Shown here in pieces: positions 8,274-16,785 of a DNA stretch of 36,991 bases; within the stretch, counting starts at the first letter, position 1, and each line of letters begins with the position of its first letter. Under the pieces are notes generated by a model. It had not been told where the DNA came from and did no database searches. It worked only from the letters and a program-made list of their open reading frames with translations. Origin of the DNA: Eubacteriales bacterium. GTDB taxonomy: Bacteria > Bacillota > Clostridia > Saccharofermentanales > DTU023. The position numbers and the translations under genes are program-made. The stretch lies in the NCBI GenBank assembly GCA_030532065.1, contig JAUNLW010000012.1, positions 1 through 36,991 on the forward strand, read 5' to 3'.

Positions 8274-10193
8274 CTATTCCAGTTCCCAATTGCGGTTCTT
8301 ATGTTGACGCAGGATTAGGTCAATGAAAGCGTCACGACTCATTTGTTCATTCTTCTCACTGTCACGGCGACGCACGGATACGGTCTGACCAGCTTGTTCT
8401 TCATCACCGATGATAACCATATAGGGAACTTTATCGAGCTGAGCCTGGCGAATCTTATAACCCAACTTCTCATTACGCATATCTACATCAACACGGAGTC
8501 CCAAAGCAGACATTTCATCAGCTAGTGCTTGCGCGTAGTCACCATGCTTAGCTTCAGCGATCGGCAGGATACGTACCTGCTGAGGAGCCAGCCAAACCGG
8601 GAATTTACCGGCACAGTGCTCAATAAGTACCGCAAAGAAACGTTCCAGAGAGCCCAGGATAGCGCGATGGATCATAATCGGACGGTGTTTCTCACCATCT
8701 TCGCCCACATACTCAGCCTCAAAACGACGTGGCAGCTGGAAGTCCAGTTGGATCGTGCCGCACTGCCAGGTACGCTTCATGGAGTCATGGATATAGAAAT
8801 CAATCTTAGGACCATAGAAGGCACCATCACCTTCGTTTATCTGGAAGGGAACACCCACTTCATTGAGAGCTTGTTTTAGCGCGGATTCTGCCCGATCCCA
8901 ATCCTCAATTTCTCCCAAGAAATCTTCTGGGCGCGTTGAAAGCATAACTTCATAGGTAAAGTTAAAGCGTGAATAGATCTCATCTACCAGACGTAAAACG
9001 CCCTTGATCTCCTGCGTAATCTGGTCAGGAGTCATGTAGATATGAGCATCATCCTGAGTAAAGCTTCTTACTCGCATGAGGCCGTGCAAAGTGCCGGAAA
9101 GCTCGTGACGGTGAACCAGACCCATCTCAGAAAGACGCAGTGGCAAATCACGATAAGACCTCTGCTCTGATTTATAAACCAGCATGCCACCGGGGCAGTT
9201 CATCGGCTTGATTGCGTAGTCTTCTTCGTCAATCACCGTGGTATACATGTTCTCACGATAGTGATCCCAGTGGCCAGAAGTCTCCCAGAGATCGCGATTT
9301 AAGAGGATCGGCGTCAAAATCTCCTGATAACCGTCTCTCTTATGTAATTCTTTGTAGTATTCAATAATGCTGTTACGGACGATCATGCCGTTATTGAGCC
9401 AAAAGGGGAAACCCGGGCCTGCTTCACTGAACATAAAAAGTTTTAGCTCACGTCCTAATTTACGATGGTCACGTAGCTTAGCCTCTTCAATTATGGCCAG
9501 GTGCTCATCTAAATCTTTCTTCTTGGGGAAAGAAGTTCCGTAGATACGGGTCAACATTTTATTGTGCTCATCTCCCCGCCAGTAGGCCCCGGCTAGAGAT
9601 TGCAGCTTTATAGCCTTCACAGACCCAGTGCTCATAAGGTGAGGACCAGCGCAAAGATCAACGAACTCACCTTGCTGGTAGAAACTGATCACTGCATCTT
9701 CAGGCAGATCTTGGATCAATTCAACTTTATAATCCTCACCCATTGCCCGCACTTTTTCTAAAGCTTCAGCACGAGGCAGGGAAAATCTGGTAATTTCCAG
9801 ATTTTCCTTTACAATCTTTCGCATCTCGTCTTCAATCTTAACCAAGTCTGCTTCAATCAAGGGCACTACCGGATCCACATCGTAATAGAATCCATCTTCA
9901 ATGGCCGGTCCGATAGCGAGCTTGGTATCAGGATATAGACGCTTAATGGCCTGAGCCAGGATATGAGCAGAAGTATGGCGGAAAGCCCATCTGCCACCTT
10001 CACTGTCAAAATCCAGAATTTCAACTTCTACATCCGAGTTGGGAACATAACGCAAGTCCTGGAGTTCACCATCAACCAGTGCTGCCATGGCTTTGCGAGC
10101 CAGGCCAGGACTGATTTCATTGGCTAAGTCCAGAAGATTCTTGCCGGGCTCTAATTCACGTACAGAGCCATCCTTAAGTTTAATGTTGTTCAT
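8274..10193 (-). CDS. thrS: Threonyl-tRNA synthetase
   Basis: Class II synthetase that charges tRNA-Thr. All domains are present in 639 residues: TGS domain at 1-62, the editing domain with HTSAHILAQAIK (HxxxH) plus a CAGPH zinc/editing motif, the catalytic core with PMNCPGGM, the RVRSFTQDDAHIY strand, motif 3 MIHRAILGSLERFF, and the C-terminal anticodon-binding domain starting near APQQVRI. The ATG has GGGAGGA seven bases upstream. Expression is expected to be controlled by the T-box leader just upstream, so uncharged tRNA-Thr should raise transcription of thrS and the two genes after it. Confidence 0.97.
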   Translation of the reverse strand: MNNIKLKDGSVRELEPGKNLLDLANEISPGLARKAMAALVDGELQDLRYVPNSDVEVEILDFDSEGGRWAFRHTSAHILAQAIKRLYPDTKLAIGPAIEDGFYYDVDPVVPLIEADLVKIEDEMRKIVKENLEITRFSLPRAEALEKVRAMGEDYKVELIQDLPEDAVISFYQQGEFVDLCAGPHLMSTGSVKAIKLQSLAGAYWRGDEHNKMLTRIYGTSFPKKKDLDEHLAIIEEAKLRDHRKLGRELKLFMFSEAGPGFPFWLNNGMIVRNSIIEYYKELHKRDGYQEILTPILLNRDLWETSGHWDHYRENMYTTVIDEEDYAIKPMNCPGGMLVYKSEQRSYRDLPLRLSEMGLVHRHELSGTLHGLMRVRSFTQDDAHIYMTPDQITQEIKGVLRLVDEIYSRFNFTYEVMLSTRPEDFLGEIEDWDRAESALKQALNEVGVPFQINEGDGAFYGPKIDFYIHDSMKRTWQCGTIQLDFQLPRRFEAEYVGEDGEKHRPIMIHRAILGSLERFFAVLIEHCAGKFPVWLAPQQVRILPIAEAKHGDYAQALADEMSALGLRVDVDMRNEKLGYKIRQAQLDKVPYMVIIGDEEQAGQTVSVRRRDSEKNEQMSRDAFIDLILRQHKNRNWELE

Positions 10194-10235
10194 AATAATC
10201 CTCCCGTTGGCGGCCCTTCGGAGGATCTTTCCAAG

Positions 10236-10500
10236 AAAAAACCCCTGGCCGCCTAATTAATTTGCTTGCCAAGGGTGCGAATATTTTTTGCACGGTTCCA
10301 CCTTGTGCTTTTACTTACGGGATTATGCATCCACCTCGTTAACGCCGAGTTACGGGCACGCTCTTCACGTCCAGCTCCGGAGTGGTCTTCAAAAGCGTTC
10401 TGTCGGGAAGCTTACAGCCTGGGGCTTCCCTTCTCTTGAGACAGTAGTGGTGCTTGGAATTTGCTCCCGCTTTTTACTCTTTCCTTCACTGCTTTGTCCA
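10236..10500 (-). ncRNA. T-box leader (threonine-specific) of thrS
   Basis: Read on the minus strand. The T-box core AAGGTGGAACCGTGC (10291-10305) forms an antiterminator: CAAGG, the seven-base bulge TGGAACC, GTGC, a loop, GCAC and CCTTG. The competing terminator pairs CCCTTGGC (10268-10275) with GCCAGGGG (10242-10249) and ends in TTTTTT (10236-10241); the two structures share CCCTTG. In stem I, AAAAGC (10469-10474) pairs with GCTTTT (10391-10396). The internal loop that follows carries GAAG then ACC (10384-10386) then A. ACC is a threonine codon and matches the downstream thrS. The specifier register is inferred, since the GAC reading is offset by one base. Confidence 0.9.
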
Positions 10501-10502
10501 TA

Positions 10503-10530
10503 ATTATAAGACTCGAAAAGGAATTGTCCA
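10503..10530 (-). promoter_or_regulatory. Sigma-A promoter of the thrS leader
   Basis: On the minus strand TGGACA (10525-10530), a 16-base spacer, and a perfect TATAAT (10503-10508). Transcription would start near 10496, exactly where the T-box stem I begins. Confidence 0.75.
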
Positions 10531-10783
10531 GCCTAACTATGTAAGGAAAGCAGGCGAAGTAAGATTTGTTAACAAATATCGCCCTTAAAAAGTCAAGAGC
10601 TCTTGACAATTATAAAACGCGTTGTTAGTCTGTATTAGTAGCGTATACACAGTTGGTGCAGGCAGTTCAGTAAATAAGATAAATTTTGCGAATTAGTGCT
10701 GTCAGTCTGCGTCAGCAGTATCTGTAAGCTACGTCACATCAAAAGTACGGCACATCAAAAGATGGATAATAAGGAGATGTCCC
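10531..10783. other. Intergenic region with palindromes and direct repeats
   Basis: There is no gene here. It holds two perfect palindromes, ATTTGTTAACAAAT at 10564-10577 and GTCAAGAGCTCTTGAC at 10592-10607. The second overlaps a TTGACA at 10603-10608 that could be the -35 of a plus-strand promoter (TAGTCT 17 bases on, a poor -10). A second weak promoter candidate is TTGGTG, 16 bases, TAAGAT near 10653-10680. Just before the ABC transporter gene, CACATCAAAAG occurs twice (10735-10745 and 10751-10761), 16 bases apart. Confidence 0.5.
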
Positions 10784-11623
10784 ATGACAAGTGAAGAAAA
10801 ACAATTTGCCCAGAATACAGGTTCTAACGGATCTCAGATATTGGAAGTTGCCCATTTACGCAAGGTTTATAAACCTAAAAACGGTCAGGAAGTGGAAGCC
10901 CTGCGTGATATCAATTTCCAGGTTCAATCTGGTGAGTTTATCGCTATCATGGGTGAGTCCGGGTCCGGTAAAACTACTCTGCTCAACATTCTTGCCGGCT
11001 TAGATCGCCCCACATCCGGCCAGATACTCTTGGAAGGACTCGATATGGCCACTCTAGATAACCAGGCTTTAGCAGACTTCCGCCGCGACAAATTGGGCTA
11101 CGTTTTTCAAGATTTTAAGCTCCTTGATAACTTCAATCTTTTCGACAATATGGCGTTGCCTTTGGTGCTGTCTCGACAAAAAGTGAACTTCATTGACCAA
11201 CGCATCAATTATTTAGCCAGAATACTCGGCCTCCCTGACCTGTTACAAAAGTATCCCTTTGAGCTTTCTGGTGGTGAAAAGCAAAGAACCGCCATTGGCC
11301 GTGCTCTAGCCATTGGTCCTCGTCTTTTGCTGGCAGACGAGCCTACCGGCCAGCTGGACTCACTTTCCAGTGATCTGATCTTGGACTTAATGGTCAAGCT
11401 CCAGGCCGGTGGCCAAACTGTTCTAATGGTTACACACAGTCACCGGGCTGCCAGTTTTGCCAGTAGAGTCCTCTTTATCCAAGATGGGCTGGTTCACGCC
11501 TCTCTCTTACGCGAGGGCCGTGACCAAGAAGCACAAATGGTAGAAATCGGTCGCGTGATGAATGGCTTAAGCCGCAAGCCACACGCTGCTCCCCGCCTTC
11601 AAAGTGCTGCCCGCGCGCGCTAA
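10784..11623 (+). CDS. ABC transporter ATPase, MacB/BceA type
   Basis: ATP-binding subunit of 279 residues with all motifs: Walker A GESGSGKT (57-64), Q-loop Gln109 in VFQDF, signature LSGGE (161-165), Walker B LLLADE (181-186) and His218 in VTHS. The D-loop region reads TGQLD rather than the usual TGNLD. The pattern fits the MacB/LolD/BceA branch that works with FtsX-like permeases. About 50 residues after the ATPase core end in a basic Ala/Arg-rich tail. The start follows AAGGAGA eight bases upstream. The permease gene begins 18 bases after the stop, so the two form an operon. BceA relatives protect against peptide antibiotics, but no two-component system is adjacent. Confidence 0.9.
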   Translation: MTSEEKQFAQNTGSNGSQILEVAHLRKVYKPKNGQEVEALRDINFQVQSGEFIAIMGESGSGKTTLLNILAGLDRPTSGQILLEGLDMATLDNQALADFRRDKLGYVFQDFKLLDNFNLFDNMALPLVLSRQKVNFIDQRINYLARILGLPDLLQKYPFELSGGEKQRTAIGRALAIGPRLLLADEPTGQLDSLSSDLILDLMVKLQAGGQTVLMVTHSHRAASFASRVLFIQDGLVHASLLREGRDQEAQMVEIGRVMNGLSRKPHAAPRLQSAARAR

Positions 11624-11641
11624 AAACAGAGGAGTTTTGCT

Positions 11642-13441
11642 ATGGACTTCCGCCTTGCCCGTAAATTAGTTTCAGACTTAGCGAAAAATAATCGTTTAGT
11701 CTATCGTCCCTCACAGGCTGCCGCAATTCTTATGACGGTACTCCTCTATATCATTTTTGCTATTTCCGACATGTTAAGAGGCTCCAGCTTCCTTGGAGCC
11801 CGCTCCATTTCCCGGCTAATGCAAGTCCTGGCTTTTGTGTTTGTTGGCATTTCCGTCTTTATTTTTTTCTACATAAACTCTTTCCTGGCTAAACGCCGTC
11901 AAGCGTCATACGGTCTTTATGCCGTATTGGGTTTAGATAAAAAAGATTTAGGAAAACTTTATGCATTAGATTCTTTTCGTTTTTTCTCAAAAAGCGCCGT
12001 CTTGGGCCTGCTGCTAGGTATGTTAGCTTCACGCTTAGCTTATACCCTCATTTTGAAATTACTCAAAGGCTCGGTCGTCTTTTCTTTTAAGCTCTCTACT
12101 AGCGCCGTGATATCGGTGGGGGTAGTCTTATTGGCTATTTTTCTAGTTCTGTTGGCTTATAATTTCGCAACTATCAAAAAAAGCGAGATCGTAGATTTAC
12201 TGGTAGCTGAAGAGAGCGGAGAGAAAGAACCTAAAGCCTCTATTATTTTAAGTCTTCTGGCTGTCGTTACCCTGGCTTATGCCTACCATATCGCCAATAA
12301 CTTTGATGGTATCTTTGGCGCGTTAAATAACTTTCTTATCGCCGTGCCTTTGGTCGTGCTCGGCACCTACCTGCTTTTCATAGGGTTGGCAGTTTTTGTC
12401 CTCAAAGCTCTTAAGAGGAATAAATCTCTCTACTACAAGCCCCGTCACTTCTTTAATATTTCTAACCTGATTTTCCGCATGAAGGCAAATGCTGGCAGCC
12501 TGGCCACCATCAGTGTCTTATTTACTTGCGCCTTCTTAACTTTCTCCGTCACCGCTACCCTCTATTTTGGCAGCGCGGCAACGGTGGATTCAATGGCTCC
12601 TCGCGCAATGAATTTTGAGCAGCGTTTGTCCATTGAAGTTGAAGACGATAAGCCCAGCTTAAAAGCTTTGGTAACTGGACAGCCGTCTTTACAGGAGCTA
12701 CCTCAGCTCAACCGTAAATTGGCCGGCAAAAGGGGCCTGGAAGTTAGTCAGGAACTGGTCAGAGTATCTTACTTAAAAGACCCCAATGATAGTTCCAGCT
12801 GGGCAGAGATAGACGATACAGTCCCCGCCAAGGCCGGTAACAGCTATGAGGTAAGCTATCTCTATGCTTTTGACCTGGATCTTAGCCCAGAGGATCAAGA
12901 AGACTACAGCATGGGTCTTTTCGATATGCAAAAAGAAAGCGACCTGCGCAAAGTCAGTAGTCGAGATGGCATAAGCGTTTCCTACCAATGGTTAAGCTAT
13001 AACTCGCGTGCCGAAATGGAAGATGCCATGCTGTTTGCTTTTGGTACACTCTTTTTTATCGGTATTTACTTTATTATTTTCTTCCTGATCACCAGCAGCT
13101 TGATCCTCTACTTCAAACAACTGAATCAAGCCTACAGCGATCGCTGGGCCTTCTACACCCTACAGGAACTGGGCCTGGACCGAACAGGCGTAAAAGCGAT
13201 GATTAACACTCAGGTACTAATTACCTTCTTCTTGCCTCTGGCCTTTGCCATTGTCAACGTTTTTGCTTCCTATAAAATACTCTGGGCACTTTTGGAAGCT
13301 TTGACTAATAAATCCTATAACCAGAGCTACTTTGGCAAAATGTCTCTGATCTCAGTACTGATCTTGGGCGGTTTCTACTTCTTAGTCTATCTGTGGACCA
13401 CTAAGATCTATTACCGGATCGTGGAGCGCAAAGTCAGTTAA
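11642..13441 (+). CDS. FtsX-like ABC permease, BceB type
   Basis: Permease of 599 residues with ten predicted membrane segments, near residues 27-43, 60-82, 115-138, 154-175, 200-215, 232-255, 285-308, 463-487, 520-545 and 568-590. Between the seventh and eighth lies an extracytoplasmic domain of about 155 residues. This topology is that of BceB, the permease of peptide-antibiotic detoxification modules, though the external domain is somewhat short. It is encoded directly after its ATPase with GAGGAG before the ATG. The stop lies only 14 bases from the convergent metH stop with no hairpin between them. The substrate is unknown. Confidence 0.85.
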   Translation: MDFRLARKLVSDLAKNNRLVYRPSQAAAILMTVLLYIIFAISDMLRGSSFLGARSISRLMQVLAFVFVGISVFIFFYINSFLAKRRQASYGLYAVLGLDKKDLGKLYALDSFRFFSKSAVLGLLLGMLASRLAYTLILKLLKGSVVFSFKLSTSAVISVGVVLLAIFLVLLAYNFATIKKSEIVDLLVAEESGEKEPKASIILSLLAVVTLAYAYHIANNFDGIFGALNNFLIAVPLVVLGTYLLFIGLAVFVLKALKRNKSLYYKPRHFFNISNLIFRMKANAGSLATISVLFTCAFLTFSVTATLYFGSAATVDSMAPRAMNFEQRLSIEVEDDKPSLKALVTGQPSLQELPQLNRKLAGKRGLEVSQELVRVSYLKDPNDSSSWAEIDDTVPAKAGNSYEVSYLYAFDLDLSPEDQEDYSMGLFDMQKESDLRKVSSRDGISVSYQWLSYNSRAEMEDAMLFAFGTLFFIGIYFIIFFLITSSLILYFKQLNQAYSDRWAFYTLQELGLDRTGVKAMINTQVLITFFLPLAFAIVNVFASYKILWALLEALTNKSYNQSYFGKMSLISVLILGGFYFLVYLWTTKIYYRIVERKVS

Positions 13442-13455
13442 GTTAAAGAACTGCC

Positions 13456-15897
13456 TCATCGTTTACCAAGCTCTTGGCGGTCTTTAAACACCTCCCGGGC
13501 AATAGCTACATCAGAATTGGCGTCCGCACAGAAATAGTCGGCGCCAATCTTATAAGCATAATTTTCTGTGAGCACCGCCCCTCCCAACATAAACTTACAG
13601 TCAGGAGCAGCCTCTTTAGTAATACGGATAGTTGTTTCCATGGCCGGTAAAGTAGCAGTCATGAGCGCGGATAATCCTACTAATCGGCAATCATGCTCCA
13701 GCACTGCGTCGCGTACTGACTCCGGCGCAACATCTTTTCCCAGATCAACGACCCGGTAGCCATAGTTTTCCAAAATGGTCTTAGCAATATTTTTGCCGAT
13801 ATCGTGTATATCTCCCTGAACCGTTGCCATAACGATAGCCTGACCTTTTTCTGCATTTTCTGTGTGGTTCTCAAGGCTAAGTTTTTGCCGGATCAAGTCC
13901 AAGGCAGACTGGGCGGCAGAAGCTGCTTGCAACAATTGCGGCAGATATATCTCACCTTCCTGATAAGCCCTGCCCAAGTCGTCCAGTAGGGGGAGCAAAA
14001 GTGCTTCAATAAGGTCCAGGCCTCTGCCCTGGCCAAGTAGAGTTTTAGTCAGTTTTTTCGCCTCATCAAGCAGGCCAGAGCGGATAGAAAACGCTAAAGC
14101 AGTTTCTGGATTAGCATCCGCGTCAATGCGGTCAATCTTCAGGTCAACAGCTGCTCGTTTGTCATCTGCTTCTCGGCGGGAAAAAGCATCCAAAGCATCC
14201 CAGTCCGCCTGTAGGATACGATAAGTAAGGCAGCTATCGATAATTTCTTCCTGCAAAGGATCTGCCAAGGCGAAATCTAGTCCTGCTGACAGGGCTACCT
14301 GCAAAAACGCGGCATTTATTTTAGCTCTGCCTGGTAGATGGTAGGAAAGATTGGAAAGACCTACCAGAGTACGAAGTCCCAATTGTTCTTGGCAGAGGCG
14401 CAGAGTCTCCAGGCAATCTCGAGCCGCCTTAGGCTCTGCTTCCAAAGGTAAGGCCAGGATATCTGCGATCAAGTCTGCTTCTGAGTGGCCAGCTGCCAGG
14501 CAGGCTTCTTTGAGCCTGGCCAAAACCTCAATTCGCTCCTGTGCTGAAGACGGCATACGCTCATCACTAAGCGGCAGGAGGATCAAACTTGCCCCGTAAT
14601 GCTTTGCTAAGGGCAAAATAGTCTGGAGCTCTGAACGCCGATAACTTAAAGAATTAATAATCGGCTTGGCGTTATAGGCTTTTAGTCCGGCTTCTAAAAC
14701 TGCCGGATCTTTACTGTCCAAGACCAAAGGGATCTGACAGACGGCAATCAAAGTTAAGACCACTTGTTCCATGGCTTTAGCCTGATCAATTCCGGGAACG
14801 CTTACGTTTACATCTAAGAGCTGTGCACCGCATGCTTCCTGCTCTACAGCCATCTTAGCCACATAAGCATAATTTTCTTCTTGCAGGGCAGTTTGTAAGG
14901 CCTCTTTATTGGAGGGATTGATTCTTTCACCAATCAAGAAAGGACCTTCTGCGAAATTTAAGCTTTCCACTGACGAGGAGGCACTCCCCTGATAGACAGG
15001 CTTTCTCTTCGCGCTCTCCATTTTGGACAACCAACTGGATAAAGCTCTAATATATTCGGTATTTGTGCCGCAGCAACCACCCAGGAGTTTAATGCCTCTT
15101 TTAGCAAAATGCCCCATTTCTTTCGCAAAGCTTTTCGGAGTGAGGTTGTATTGTCCAGTAGCCGGATCTGGCATACCCGCGTTAGGTTTAAGGAGAATTG
15201 GTATACGGCTATAGCGGAGGAGATCTTCAATGACGCGGCTAAGTGCCTGAGGGCCATTAGAGCAGTTAATACCCAAAGCTTCTACTCCCAGGCTAGTAGC
15301 AAAATTCACATAAGTTTCCACATCTGTGCCGTTGAAGGTACGGCCATCAGTTTGGAAAGTCATGGAACAAACAACCGGCAGGCTAGAATTGTCCTTGGCG
15401 GCCAAGATCGCTGCTTTGAGTTCGTAAAGATCGCTCATGGTTTCAATCAGGATTAGATCAGCCCCATAGGTGGCCGCCAAGCGAACCTGACCGGCAAAGT
15501 CTTCGTAAGCTTTGTCGTAAGTAAAATTGCCTGAGGGATACATAAGCTTACCCAGTGGACCCATGTCGTAGGCCAAGAGTGCCTCCTTACCGGATTCTCT
15601 GATGGCCTTCAGGCCAATCTCCAAGGCCGCTTTGACCAGGTCTTCCTGAGCAAAGGGCGAGCCTGCCAATTTGGCCTTGGAAGAACCGAAGGTATTGGCG
15701 TAGATAATATCCGAACCAGCTGCCAAATAACCTTGGTGAATAGCCTGGATATACTGAGGTTCTTCCAAATTCCAGTATTCTGAAGGCTGCGAGAGGTTAA
15801 GCCCAAACTTTTGTAACTCCGTGCCTGTAGCTCCATCGAGGAAAATAAATTCTTTTTTTGCCAAAAACCTCTCGAATCTTTCTTTAGCGTTTGACAT
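13456..15897 (-). CDS. metH: Cobalamin-dependent methionine synthase lacking the reactivation domain
   Basis: Moves a methyl group from methyltetrahydrofolate to homocysteine through cobalamin. The 813 residues hold the homocysteine domain (1-290, zinc ligands Cys212 in INCSNG and Cys275-Cys276 in GGCCGT), the pterin-binding domain (about 315-570, starting GERINPSN and LDVNVSVPG), the helical cap, and the cobalamin domain with DIHDIG at 696-701, where His698 is the lower cobalt ligand. The C-terminal AdoMet reactivation domain of the 1200-residue E. coli enzyme is absent. It is supplied by the gene just upstream (15940-16647). The start has GGGAGG upstream. The two genes are 42 bases apart and probably co-transcribed. 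Confidence 0.95.
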   Translation of the reverse strand: MSNAKERFERFLAKKEFIFLDGATGTELQKFGLNLSQPSEYWNLEEPQYIQAIHQGYLAAGSDIIYANTFGSSKAKLAGSPFAQEDLVKAALEIGLKAIRESGKEALLAYDMGPLGKLMYPSGNFTYDKAYEDFAGQVRLAATYGADLILIETMSDLYELKAAILAAKDNSSLPVVCSMTFQTDGRTFNGTDVETYVNFATSLGVEALGINCSNGPQALSRVIEDLLRYSRIPILLKPNAGMPDPATGQYNLTPKSFAKEMGHFAKRGIKLLGGCCGTNTEYIRALSSWLSKMESAKRKPVYQGSASSSVESLNFAEGPFLIGERINPSNKEALQTALQEENYAYVAKMAVEQEACGAQLLDVNVSVPGIDQAKAMEQVVLTLIAVCQIPLVLDSKDPAVLEAGLKAYNAKPIINSLSYRRSELQTILPLAKHYGASLILLPLSDERMPSSAQERIEVLARLKEACLAAGHSEADLIADILALPLEAEPKAARDCLETLRLCQEQLGLRTLVGLSNLSYHLPGRAKINAAFLQVALSAGLDFALADPLQEEIIDSCLTYRILQADWDALDAFSRREADDKRAAVDLKIDRIDADANPETALAFSIRSGLLDEAKKLTKTLLGQGRGLDLIEALLLPLLDDLGRAYQEGEIYLPQLLQAASAAQSALDLIRQKLSLENHTENAEKGQAIVMATVQGDIHDIGKNIAKTILENYGYRVVDLGKDVAPESVRDAVLEHDCRLVGLSALMTATLPAMETTIRITKEAAPDCKFMLGGAVLTENYAYKIGADYFCADANSDVAIAREVFKDRQELGKR

Positions 15898-15939
15898 TAT
15901 TATCGCCTCCCAGTCTCCAAATACTATATTTAGCTGTCT

Positions 15940-16647
15940 TTAGTTACGCTCAGCCTGAAACTGTTTAAAATTGCCACAGTAACCGCCTCGGCTGCGCAAC
16001 GCGCAGCGACCAGCCATGAAGCAAAGGCTGCAGGCATCCTCTGTCATTGCGCTCACTGCCAGCTGCTTGCCTGGCATAAGTCCTAGAACCGTTACGATAG
16101 ACTTAAGCGGCTGCATAAGCCCCTTAGTATCACAGTAGATTTGAGGGTTGGCTCCAAATACAAATTCTAAAAGTCCCTGTAACGAGCTCAAGGGAAAATC
16201 CCCATAACCAGGCGCAAAACGGGTGGACAAGACCAAATCAAACTTACGGAAATGCTTTCTTAATCGTTCTTCTGCAGCGTCTGCCAGAGCTTCTACATAT
16301 GCAGAAGCTACCGCGTCCAAGACCATTGCTTCACCCATATCCTGTAGTTGAGCTCTACGTATCAAAAGATCTGGCTCTGGGCCCAGGCTGACCGCCAAAA
16401 TCACAACCTCAGGGCACGTACCAAGGTGTCTTTGTATGTCCTCACCTACTAATAAATGAGCCATGTCTGAGCGCCGCTCACGGCAAACAAAATAGCGGTG
16501 CTGGCTTTTGGCTCGTATCAAGGCCTCCTGCTTAGTTAAACTTTGTTCCAAAGCAGCCGTAAACTTCGCCGTCTCCCTGCCCAGTAGGCGTAAGACGGAA
16601 CGGCGTTCCAAAGGAATATCTTGAGGCTCAAGCTGGTAACTATACAT
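15940..16647 (-). CDS. Stand-alone MetH reactivation-domain protein
   Basis: Protein of 235 residues matching the AdoMet-binding activation domain of vitamin B12-dependent methionine synthase. The diagnostic block RFAPGYGDFPLSSLQ is followed by GLMQPLKSIVTVLGLMPGK. In full-length MetH this domain reductively remethylates cob(II)alamin with S-adenosylmethionine. A cysteine-rich end (CSLCFMAGRCALR, then GGYCGNF) is common in stand-alone members and could bind metal. It is encoded directly upstream of metH on the same strand, which supports a two-protein methionine synthase. No SAM or cobalamin riboswitch is visible in the 76 bases between its start and the gdhA terminator. Confidence 0.88.
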   Translation of the reverse strand: MYSYQLEPQDIPLERRSVLRLLGRETAKFTAALEQSLTKQEALIRAKSQHRYFVCRERRSDMAHLLVGEDIQRHLGTCPEVVILAVSLGPEPDLLIRRAQLQDMGEAMVLDAVASAYVEALADAAEERLRKHFRKFDLVLSTRFAPGYGDFPLSSLQGLLEFVFGANPQIYCDTKGLMQPLKSIVTVLGLMPGKQLAVSAMTEDACSLCFMAGRCALRSRGGYCGNFKQFQAERN

Positions 16648-16723
16648 CTGAAACTATCCTAACATCTAAAGTTGAAGAGCAAATCCAGTTTTTGGTATGA
16701 GAAGAAGCGCAAAAACCGATAAT

Positions 16724-16753
16724 AAAAAAGGGCGGAATCGTTAGACTCCGCCC
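16724..16753 (-). terminator. Rho-independent terminator of gdhA
   Basis: On the minus strand a 10-bp stem with one G-U pair (16744-16753 with 16730-16739, four-base loop) is followed by TTTTTT (16724-16729) and TATT. It separates gdhA from the met genes. Confidence 0.9.
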
Positions 16754-16785
16754 GAAACTGTACGGCAAAAGTTTTATGACTTAGC

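Noticed and set aside
16648..16723. SAM or cobalamin riboswitch for the met genes
   Set aside because: There are only 76 bases between the gdhA terminator and the activator start, and no conserved core is present.
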